Assembly (NCBI RefSeq): GCF_023856365.1
Contig: NC_064539.1
Span: forward strand, 19,471,019-19,535,018
Origin: Brienomyrus brachyistius
Taxonomy: Eukaryota; Chordata; Actinopteri; Osteoglossiformes; Mormyridae
Reading direction: 5' to 3'
Length of the DNA: 64,000 bases
The translations under genes were made by a program, and so were the position numbers. The notes below the pieces were generated by a model. That model made no database searches. It saw nothing but the letters and a program-made list of their open reading frames with translations, and had not been told where the DNA came from. Shown one piece after another: positions 38,901 to 50,900 of the stretch (position 1 is its first letter; each line of letters begins with the position of its first letter).

Positions 38901-41900
38901 TGCATTTTGCTGCATTTACTGTTCTGTTTGTTCAGCGTTTTTACACTTAGCATAGCTGTCAGGGTTGACACACAGCATTATGGAAGCACAGACACGTACA
39001 ATTCTCCATAATCTTTTTGCCCTGTCAGCGGAGAACTGCATGGACCTGGATTCTTCAGCTGTCAGTTGACTAGCTGTAGACAACCCACTGATCCGTGAGC
39101 CATTTTCAGCCACTGGACTGCCATTGGCTCATGTCTGGCACGGTTGACCATCCCAGACACCCGAAGGACGTGACTGAGCTTTTGAAGAATATTGTTGTTT
39201 CATTCAAAACACATGTTTTTACTTCCTCATTTTGCCTCTGTATAAACTTCTCAGTTATCTTCAAAGCCTTACCTCTCTCCTTCCCTTCATGAGTTTTTTT
39301 GATGGGTGAAATCAATTAGGTACTATGGCTTTCATCTGGATTCATCTATTTCACAGAAAGAGCAGGTGTCCCCCATGCACTGGAGATGTGATGCATATAC
39401 ACAATAGCATAATGATGCATGGAGATTTGTGACCAAAAAGCTGTTGATTCAAATCACAGAAGGAGTCTGTTACCTGATTCTTTAGAGGTTTTTTTTCAGT
39501 TATGATGCATTTTATGATACATAACATGATATTATTTGGTTAATATAAATATAATGTAATATATGTATGTCAATATACAAATAACAACAAGCATATAAAA
39601 ACAAACAGTGAACTCTTACTATTAGTAGGTGAGATCTTAAACTCAGTTCATTGTGATTGATATTCTTTTCCTTCATTCCCCTGTGCAGGATTTTCTACCG
39701 TGGGATCACAACCAGCCAGATAACTGGCAAAACAACGAGGACTGTATCGCCATGCGGGGCGTGGACCACACCAACCCCGGGTATCTCAACGATCAGTTCT
39801 GCACCACAACCTTCCCTTTTATCTGCAAAAAAGGTGCGTCTGATGTGGACACATCTGCAACATGCTTGCATTGCTAAACCTATTTTATTGCCGTTTACTC
39901 CAGTTTTTACGTCCAGGTACCTTCACCATTTTCCTTCATTGGTAATTTTTTTTTTTTATTTTCTTAGCAAAAGGCCAAGGCCCCCCACCTGTACCTCCAA
40001 CTTCTGGACCAGGTGAGGATTGTCTCTCAAAGAATGCACAACGATATCAATTATTTCTTCTGCTACCCATAATGCATCTTGTTTTTACTACTGTAGTTCC
40101 TTACCAGATGATTTTAAAAGCAGTATACATAGCTAGCAATACATTAAGGCTTGTTTACTGTACCAATATAATTTATTCTGTAGAGCCATTGGTTCAGTTT
40201 CTTAAATATTCTGCCCCCCGCTGAGCATATTTTTCTCTGCAGGATGGAATGAGAAGTGTGGGTCCTGGACGCCGGATCCCTTCAATGACTACTGCTACTT
40301 GTTCAACTACTTGTCCATGAGGAACTGGGCCAGCGCTCATGCCGACTGTGTCAACCAGGGGGGCAACCTCCTCAGCATCACAGAACCGTTCGAGCAGGCC
40401 TTCATCCAAGGTTCCGTCTCCCGACAACAATGTTGCCGTCATCGCTTTGCTATTGTCGCATGCTACTCAAATTAGATTGCGACGGCTGAAGAATTTTCCT
40501 CTGTCGAATTTGAATTAAAGCTCAAATCCAAGCGATCCCCATTGGAGTGGCAATGTGGATGGGGGGTCACGACTCGGTTACAGAAGGAGGTTGGGAGTGG
40601 ACCGACGGCTTGCCTTTCCGCTACGTGCACTGGGCAGCGGGTGAGAGACTCAGAACTACATTGGCTAAACCACAGCGTTTGGTGGAAATGAATAGCTGTA
40701 TGAATATGCTGAGTGTCAGTATACAAAAAGTAAGACTTGAGCCAATAGACAAGATATATTGTTTATATGATATTATATCATATTATATTTATTTAATTAT
40801 ATTTATAGTATATATATAGTGTATATATTTCTCCTGCTACCCATAATACATCTTGTTTTCACTTATGTAGTTCCTTGCCAGATGATTTAAATAGCAGTAT
40901 ACATAGCTGACAATACTTCTAGGTTTGTTTCCTGCAACAATGCATTTTATCTTGGTTTGCACTACATGTTTGCTTGGTAACACTTTACTTGACAGGACAC
41001 AAATACTTAGTAACAACTCTGAAGTACAAATCTTGAACAAATATAGGCTCTACTTGAGATAAATGACGCATCATGATTCATTAATGATGAACAAGCATGA
41101 GATCGGTATTTAACTTGTTATTCATGATTTGTCCCTTCATTCACAAAGCTTTACAGAATTTACAGATGTAGTAACATTTAGTGACTGCTTGAGATAAAAC
41201 ATGTCATGATTCATTAATGATGAATTAACATGAGATCAGTATGTAACCAAAATTTAGTTTGTGTTTAATTAATACATAAGTAATAGCATAGTACTATATT
41301 ATTTGTGCCCTGTTGTTTTCGTTATCGTTATCGTGCTATCGTTTTTTCTCTGCGCTACAGCTACTTTACTGCTGTACGCAAAGTACAGGAATCATTAAAG
41401 TTTATCTTATCTTATCTATGGATATTTAAGTTACATGCTTCATTTCGCAGCAGCACAAATCTTCGCCTTTTAATCTTGCTGCCCTCAGGTCAGCCCGATG
41501 ACTACTTTGGTGAAGATTGTCTCTCCATCCTTGTGAACACGGGCTACTGGAACGACGATAACTGTGATCATCAAAGGGGTTATATCTGCAAGCGAAGGGG
41601 TAAACTCCGTCTGTCCTTTTCTTATGCAATGAGAGGCAATGCAAATAGAGTTCAGTGAATGGAAAAGAAAATATGAGTAAAAGTCTGAATTGTTCTAATT
41701 ATTGCTGCTGTGTGAGTGAGCATTTCCTGTCTTTGCTCTTAGGGAATACTCCTGTTCCCCCTCCTCCTCACGAAGGTAGGGCAGCGTACGCAAAATCTAA
41801 TGGCTTAATAATTCAGCTATCATCCTGCACCCTGAAGTAATCCCCAATGGTACTTTGTAAACAGTAACACTTATATACTGATGACTACCTTTCAGGATAT

Positions 41901-44900
41901 TACACCGTTTATGCCTGTGAAGACTTCAGCTCAGTTATCACCTGTCCTCACAACAGCGTCATAAACATTCAGTCTGCCTTTTTCGGACGCAAAAATGACA
42001 AGATCTGCCCCCACGAGACTGGAGCCTCAGGTATTCGGACAATTATGCCTTTCTGGTTCTATTAGTTATACAATGTCACTTGATTTGTGTTCCTTAAGTC
42101 ACTGTTACATGGTTACCTTATGCACGTGCTGCCAAATTACCACTTATTAGGTAACCTTCTGATCACAGGTACAGAGGCACAACCGACAGAGCCACCTTCT
42201 AATAGTAACTATCAAATCCCCCAGAGGACAGAGTAGCTAAATCACTACTGGACACTTAAGCGGGGACATGTGTGTCCCAAAGGCGAGCAAGACGGGATAC
42301 GCGAAAACTAAAGAATTAAAATGCAAATGGAAAATAAAGTTTCATTTCATAATATTGACATTTGCATGTATATACTTATACTTCTAGCCGTCATAGTAAA
42401 GTTAATGTTTTTCTCTCTCTAGGAACTTGCACGGTGCCCGGAATATTGCCCCTGGTGCGAAAGTCATGTGACAATCGCGTTTTTTGCTTCTTGTATGCCC
42501 ACACTGAACAAGACCCCTGCCCTAGCATCTCTAAATATCTGGAAGTAGTTTACAGCTGTGAACAAGATGGTAAGTTCGAGCACCTTGAGTGTTAATACAA
42601 ATAAGTAGTGCTTGAATGGGCCAGTACTCACTGGTATGTAGTACCATTTCTTGCATACTGGCACCACTTATAATCAGAATTAGAATCCTTTAATACGACT
42701 ATCATTTATATAATTCATTGTTTATTATTTTATTATCAGTATCTGAATAACAAGGGGAGTACTGAATAACTGAATACTGAATGCAAGGAGAGTACTGAAT
42801 AACTGAATACTGAGTGTAAGGAGAGTACTGAATAACTGAATACCGAATAACAAGGAGAGTACTGAATAACTGAATACTGAATAACAAGGAGAGTACTGAT
42901 TAACTGAATACCGAATGCAAGGAGAGTACTGAATAACTGAATACTGAGTGTAAGGAGAGTACTGAATAACTGAATACCGAATAACAAGGAGAGTACTGAA
43001 TAACTGAATATTGAATAACAAGGAGAGTACTGAATAACTGAATACCGAATAACAAGGAGAGTACTGAATAACTGAATATTGAATAACAAGGAGAGTACTG
43101 ACACCTGTTTTTTTCCCATTTTGAGCATTACATATAAGTACTCAATATCTGGCTAAAACAGTTAAGTAATTTGTTTTTTGTACTGAGAAAATACTGACAC
43201 AAAAGACTAATTGAATATGTTTTGACATATTACAGTGTGTGTGAGGGGACTGGGAATTGAGGATGGCACTATCGCGAATTCACAGCTCTCTGCTTCGTCG
43301 TCGGAGAACGGACATGGTCCCGAGAAGGCCCGTCTAAACGGAGACTCCTGCTGGATGCCCTCAGCTTCTGGTATGAATGCCAGAGTACTTCCAGGGAGGC
43401 GGCAATTTATCATTTATCAACTATCTTTCAGATTTGTTTAATTTCTGAGAAAAGCAAAGCATCACAGTCTGAAAAGTAATGGACATTATAAACGTCTGCT
43501 AAAAAAAAAGATGACAAGTGGTTGAGTTGAGCACTTGACAAAAAAAAGATCTTAGGGGGTTAAGTAACGTTCTTGGTAATACTTGTATGTTTTTCTTTTG
43601 CTTCAGCTAATTCCTGGTTCCAGGTGAATCTGGGCGAGGTCAAGAAGGTCACCGGAGTCGTAATCCAGGGATGCGCAGGTGCAGATCACTGGATAGAGAC
43701 CTTCAGAATCCAGAGCAGTACCGATGGCATCCAGTGGACCAACTATGACGCTGATGGAGGAGTCAGTAATTTAATATTTTTTGATGTTTACTTCAGTTTA
43801 TAGTCGGAAAAGTCTGTCAGAATATATGACATGACATTATGGTTTTTTTTTTTATTATTAACGTGCAGTATGTAGGGAGTATGGTTTCATTTTTATCCAA
43901 TAAAAAATATTTGGGGTCGAAATAAGGAAATTATTAGATGGCATTAAATAATATATTGAATAATAATATAAAAATATATTTTTTTACTGTGAAATATTTG
44001 CCAATATTCAGATTTGTAAGACAAGTTTGAACAAACCTGTAGTGGAATTTAAGCTGATCACACGTGTATGGGTCTTTAATATTTTATATATTAAGTCTTT
44101 AATATAGCGTTCATTTTCGCTGGCATTCAGATATACCCTGGAAGCATGGACAGAAACACTCCAGAGAAACATCTCTTTGGAACCCCTTTGGCTGTGCAGC
44201 ATATACGGCTTCTGCCTTTGCAGTTTAACGGGCAGATCGGACTTCGCCTTGATATTCTGGGTTGCAAACCTGACTGTAGGTAGAGCCTTCTGGCCTTTTA
44301 ATGGATAGTAAGCTGTCAGACGCACAGTGTTCTCTGGTGATGGTGCTGAGATCAACGTGTTCATGCATGCAGATGCAGTCACCTGCGGCTCCAAGATCTC
44401 CTTCAGCTTCGCAAGCGATCGAAAGACGTGAGTCAAGTTAAACTGTAGATATACTGCATTCGAGCTTGAAGTCTCACGTTGTTATTATGGCTTATCATTC
44501 CCATAACAATTCACTGGATGGTAGCAACAACCTTGAAGCTGCCTTCAGTATGCAGTCCGAAAACGATGACTTTGGCCACGTTAGCAGGCAACTGATGGAG
44601 ATGGAGTCTTGTGAATCGTCGTGCATGGTTAACCTGTGTGACTTTTTCAGTGTGCACTGCCCTGCAGGGTGTGCGGTCGCACCTTATGACGTCTATGGGA
44701 CGATGACATACCGCGGTGTAAGTGAACTGATGCTACGAGACAACGCAATGCATGCTTAAGGGGCTTCTTATGACAGTAATTATGTGCCTTCACGTTTGTT
44801 TTCAGGACTCTTCGGTTTGTGCTGCTGCTATTCATGCGGGGGTTATCCTGAATGAGAACGGCGGTGACTGTACTCTACTGAAGATGCCTGGACAGTCCCT

Positions 44901-47900
44901 CTACCCGGGATCAACCAGAAATGGCATCACCTCCAAGCAGTAAGTCCCTACGGAATCCAGCCAGGCTCATTCCCTCCTCATCATACAGCCATGCGTCGCT
45001 TAGCGGTGGCGATACGTTCTGAGGATCATATGTCGTTCGGAAATTTCGCCCTTCTGCCAACATCATAGAGTGTACTTAAGCAAACCTAGATGATACACCC
45101 TGCTGCACTAGGCTACACTAAATTTGTTTCATATAAGCAGAAAGAGTAATATACTCTATAATAATGATAAAGTACAGTATAGTAAATACATAAACCAGTA
45201 GCATAATTGGCCAGTAGCACATAATTGTATATGACTAGCAGCACAAGTTTGTTTGCACCAGCATCGTCACAAACGTGCGAGTAATGCATTGTGCTACATG
45301 GTGTTGCTTGTGCAACACTAGACTACAGGAGTTTTTCAGCTCCATTATAATCTTATATCAACATTGTTATGTGGTGCATGACCGTAACACATTACTGTTT
45401 GATTGTTGTGTTATTAACCATAATTTTTTTTTTTTTTATTCAAACCTGGCTTCTCATAACTTCTTCAAGGAAACTACTAAAAATCTTAATTTGCATGCAT
45501 CCGTTTTAGAGCATCACTGTTTAGTTCGAATAAATACAAAATTCTTTTGTTTTCACAGATATGATGGACAGTTTTATACGTCTTTCCAGTTTGCAGATGG
45601 AGGTATGTTGGATGCAACAACTATATTATATAGACAAAAGTATTGGGAGACCAGCCTGTCCAACATCTCACTCTGAATCAATCAAAGGGTGTTAATATGA
45701 AGTTGACTAACCCTTAGCTGCTGTAATAGCCTGCACTCTTCTGGGAAGGCTTTCCATTAGATGCTGGGACATTGCCGGTGGGATTTGCTGCCATTCCGGT
45801 TGGGTATTGATGCTGGGTGATCAGGTCCCTTTCTGTGAGCTTGTGGCCCCCACCTTGCAGCTGGACTTGCTCCCAGATGTTCACACTTTACAATCACTTC
45901 ACTTGCGGTTGACCAGGGCAGCTCTAGCAGGACAACAATGTGGAGAATCGACATAATGGAAAGGTGTCCAATGGTGTCCAGTAACCTCTTCTGTATGACC
46001 CCATTCTGCTGCAGATTGCCTGACTGTCTGCTTAATTATACACCTATATGTCAGCAGTGGGTGTGGCTTATGTGGCTCATTCCTGTAATTACTACCGGTG
46101 TCCCAATACATTTGTCCATATAGTGTATGCCATTGACGAAAAAGTTGCAACATGGTAACTGTATGTATGACACTCAGTTGTAATGATCTTACAGAGATGC
46201 GGTGCCCAGATCTTGACTGGTATGAATTTGGAGACTTCTGCTACAAGCCCTTCACTGACCAAAAAACATGGCATGCTGCCCGCACAAGCTGCCGAAAGCT
46301 GGGCGCCGACCTCGTATCCGTGCTGTCACTCAAGGAGCAGAGCTGGCTGGAGAGTTACCTCTTCATGGGTGAGGTGTCACCACGTCATCATTTCGTGTTA
46401 ATGTAACTAGACACCCGAAACCTAAAGGGGGGTTTCTTTTTTTATCCTACAGTCACCAGTGACATGTGGATTGGCTTGAATGATTTGGAAGTTCAGGGCT
46501 TTTTCACCTGGTCTGATCGTCATGAAGTTCTGTTCACATACTGGGCCCCCGGCGAACCCAACGACCATGCCGGCTTTAATGAGGACTGTGTCGAGATGCT
46601 ACGTCAGGTACGATCTCTGTCCCCAGGGAATAATGTTTAAATATCTACATGAACACAGTCATCCACATAGTGTGAATATGCGTTTTGCATGTCATATCCA
46701 AAGCTGCAACTGGTCACGGTTTGTGTTATACAGAATGGCAGGTGGAATGATGTTCCATGCACAGAAATAAATACATACATGTGCAAAATGCTGAAAAACC
46801 ATTACCCAGCTTCGTCAATTCGCCCGACTATCTATGGCTGTCCAGCGGTGAGTTGGCATATAGTGAAAAGCACAATCTGTCTGCTTCTGTATTGCATCCA
46901 AATGAAGCATGTTGTTGATTTTTTTTGGGTGTCTATTATGGCACAGGGCTGGGATGTTTATGGTTATTCCTGCTATTGGATGGAGGATTCCCCAAAGACA
47001 TGGTCTGAGGCCAAGGCTTTCTGCGACGAGAAGGACAGCAAGCTGCTACACATCATGGACATGTAAGTACGCAAAAAAAGTCATTAGAAATGGTGAAAGA
47101 TGGTCATGACAAACATCAGCATACTGTATAAAGTCTGGCTGACGTAACAAGCTAATGTTAATATATTCAATAGATAGAACAATGGAGTAGACAATAGAAA
47201 ACAATAGTAGACAAAGATTCAAAGAGCTAAATAAATTCACATCAGAAAGTATCAAGCATATATATTTAAAAGTCAACTGAAATAATCGAATGGGCAATAA
47301 TCATTTGCATTTCCCTTGTGATGTGGATCAGCTATGAACAGGCTCACTTCACAGTCACTATGGCCGGGTACACCGGATTTTGGTGGATTGGACTAAGAGC
47401 AAAAGGGAGCGATTTTGGCGGAGTGGATTATATATGGGATAATGGAGCACCTATGACGTTTTCCCACTGGGACCGGAACCAACCAGGTGATTTTGGTCTT
47501 CGTAATAAAACATAGAAACCCTGGTTTGAGTTAGTCTTGTGAAAAACAGCACTGCTAGAGCACTGAGTGCTGTTCATGAGAGTCTTTATTGTATTAACTG
47601 TCCTGAATTTTCCAGATTCTGGAGACGGCACCTGTGTTGCCATGACAGCAGGCCCTGGAGGTGGTTTCTGGGATGACAAGGGCTGTTCAGAGTCCTTCTC
47701 ATTTGTGTGCGAGAAAGCGCGCAATGGCATCTCTCCCCCCACCCGTGCCCCCACTCCACCCCCCACACAAGGATGTGAACCAGGCTGGACAGCTGAGCCT
47801 GCCTTCAGAAATTGTTACAAGGTAAATTATAATAATAATATGTTACGTAAGAAAATGATACAATGTAACCAGAAAATGTTTCTGCAGGTCAGGTATATCG

Positions 47901-50900
47901 TCATGAATGCTAACCTGCTCTCAAATGTTTGATAAGAATTGGCTGTATGAAACTATGTTATCTAATAGCAGGAACTAAGAATTGTAGATTTATATACAAT
48001 ATATGAAATGATCCTTTATTTGCTATTTGTACAAAGTAAATAGGAATTCATTCTTTTTCACATAGCCCATCTAGCTCTCCGTTGAGACGTACACAAGCTT
48101 GGGAGTAGAGCATGTAGTTGGGCATTTATCTGGCACCGTCTAGGGCCTAGAGCATCGTTCATGGTTTAGGGCCTTGCTCAAAGGCTGAACAGTAGTGATG
48201 GACAAAATGATGCTTCATGAACCATTTGCTATATTTTTTGATCCCACTAGATGGTGCTGTCTGTTCACAGCAAACCAAGAGCACCATCTAGTGGGGTAAA
48301 AAAAAAACAGAAAATGGTTCCTGAAGCATCATTTTGTGTATCACAACTGAACAGAAATGTAACTATTCTGCCGACCATGGGATTCAAACCAGCAAACTAC
48401 CACTCACGAGTACAAAGGTCAAAACCACAGACCAACATACCACCCACTGATGTGTAATGTTACCACATCAGTAAGGTTACATGCTAGAAACTGTCCTTCT
48501 TTGTAGCTCTTCGTGGTAGAATTTGCAAAGAAGAAGAGCTGGCAAGCAGCACGGGAGGACTGTGTGTCTCGGGGAGCAGAGCTTGTCAGTATTCATAGTG
48601 GGTATGAAGAGCAGTTCCTGTCTACATACTCCAAGGGCAAAACGAAGTGGATTGGCCTGCAGCGCAACGCCATAGATGGAGGTGCGTGGGAGGAAATGAC
48701 CTGTTGGTTTTTTTAATGTAAAAATCAAAAGGTTTTCTTCATACATAGCTTTAAAAAGAGTGAGAATTGGTCCAGCCCAAGACTACTTTGCATAAAATGG
48801 AGACGACAGAAAAATAAGAAAGACAGAAAAATATTAGGGAAACCCAAAAATAAATGAAGTCATTTCAGAGTGCAAAACATGGTCACTGGGGAGACCTATC
48901 ACAGTCCCTGGGAATAGGATGGGTTTACTGGGGCTTGAGAGAGTAAAAAAGACAAGGAACTTACAGATGGAAAAATACAATGTTCTGAGACACCTGACCA
49001 TACCTTCCCTTACCAGATTTATGAATGTTTCCTACTATGCATACGTGACCATACTTGTGTTCTCACGTACCCATTTTACATCATCTTACCAAAGACAAGT
49101 TCCTATACTCAGAACAGAAGTATGGAGGACAGTAAAAATCCATGAATGTTGGTCTTGCCCCTCTCCAAACATCAAGGACACATTGGTTGCATCCTTGCCA
49201 AAGGAGATCACTATTCTGATTTGTTGCGCCCTAAGTTCATTCTTGAGAGGAAAGTTAGAAAGACCGGAACCAAGACCACAAGTTCAATCTTTGGATTGTT
49301 GGTAGTGAGGAACACCCTAAGACTTTGCTGTAGGTCAGAGGAAAGTTCTTTTAGAAGTTCTTTACATTTGTTTGATATTAGCTCACTGGGGAACTGTTTT
49401 CCATACTGATCTTTGTACCAGGTTACCAATGGAGCGATGGCAGTTCTGTCAGCCACACTAACTGGGGTCACGGGGAACCAAACGACCACGAGGGCCGGGA
49501 AGACTGTGTGGAGATGGTGACCACCAACAATGGCTCATCCTGGTGGAACGACCTCAACTGTGACGCGCATCAGGATTGGATCTGCATGATTCCCAAAGGG
49601 AAGAAGCCCATCACCCCCCCAGAACCGCCTCCCCCCATTCCAGGTCCGTGCTTCCATGTGGACAAGTGCAGGAATAACTGTATCCGCTAAGTACAGTATA
49701 GTGACTGACACCACAGAGCAAACATGCTACAGCAGGTGATGCAGATAGTTAAGAAATAATGAGATGTGTACAAAATGCTTCAGCTGTGGATACTGTCCTT
49801 GATAACCCATGCAACACCAATGTCCTATAAGTCTCAGTAATAGGGGAAATTCGAGGATTTTTTGTAATGTGGGGGGAGGGGCATAAGAGAGGCCAACCAT
49901 ATCATTAGCCAATGATATGTTTTTAATTGGTGAGTGATATTATTCAGGGGACTCCAGGAGCCAATCAGGTTTCACAGAAGGCCAGCGTCCGTTCTTATAC
50001 TAACCAATAGCATTAACTTTAACTACAGCAGGTGATATTTCACCAGTTTAAAACAGTACCATTAATTAGCACACTAGAATAATTTCCATTCTAATCTTTT
50101 ATATAAGATAATGTAAATTATCCAGTAATATATACTGCACATTGTTTAAGTAAGTCATTTGTTTTTTTTCTAAGCACCGGAATGTGGCACCAACCCTGGC
50201 TGGAGAAAACATGAAGGCCTCTGTTACTATTACAATGACACAGACATCGTTGACTTCCACACCGCTATTTTGCGATGTTGGGCAGAAAAGTCATTACTTG
50301 CATCTATTAATAGCAAGGCAGAGCAGGAGTTTGTCAATACCATGGTACGTTCTCTGCGTCCTTTCATTCGCAGCATTAATGTCCGTTACGCGCTGCCATT
50401 GCAATGTTCACTTGCAATATTTATTTTCGTATCACAATGTTTCAACTAGAGGCAAAAAAAAAAATCACACACACAAATTTTCAGAACTCTGTGTGCAAAG
50501 CAAATAAAGTCTTGACCATATTTTGCAAGACAATTTAACACATGGAGTATTTTATTTTGCATGTATTCAGCTATCCCATAATTATCATTACCTGCATACA
50601 TATTATCCTGCATTTACTATATCTTATCCTAATGTTATTCCAGCCACTTATTTCCAGTATATCTCTGACAATTATGCTGTGAAAGGCCCTGTTTTAAATA
50701 AAATTTTGCCCAATTTTGTTTAGCGTTAAAAATGTGGGTGACACAGTAACTCAGGGATAATCTTACCTGTGTCTTTCTTCTGGTTTAGATAAGTTGCTAC
50801 CAGGCACATAGCCGCGTAGAAAAATGATAGGTTTGAACCCCCTTGAAATTAGCTGCACCCCCACCCAGAATTCATTTCTGACTACGGGAGTGGTTGCTAC

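Larger units (their letters stand above)
40243..41599 (+). other. C-type lectin domain 5 (QPD, WND)
   Basis: Three exons, about residues 593-725. Landmarks are [25 protein letters not shown] ([13 protein letters not shown]), WND (YWNDDNC) and YICKRR. The second exon has two in-phase acceptors 12 bases apart (AG ending at 40520 or 40532). The upstream one keeps the expected lectin spacing better. The first exon's donor is GTTCCG, which is weak. The 33-nt exon at 41743-41775 encodes a proline-rich hinge. Confidence 0.8.

Noticed and set aside
32916..41775. Idea that the N-terminal five lectin domains are a separate gene from the C-terminal seven
   Set aside because: No stop codon, signal peptide or poly(A) signal with a new start was found between them, and all junction phases are continuous; transcript data are still needed.
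42702..43128. Minus-strand open frames of 61-130 codons with repeating [12 protein letters not shown] peptide
   Set aside because: They are the translation of the 33-34 bp minisatellite, open in several frames at once, with no start context or splice support.
44008..44436. 142-codon minus-strand open frame
   Set aside because: It is antisense to the F5/8C and LCCL exons, which have full family signatures on the plus strand.
49068..49400. Possible extra exon or gene in the 740-bp intron at 48682-49421
   Set aside because: Open frames here do not resemble any domain, and the flanking exons join in phase without it.
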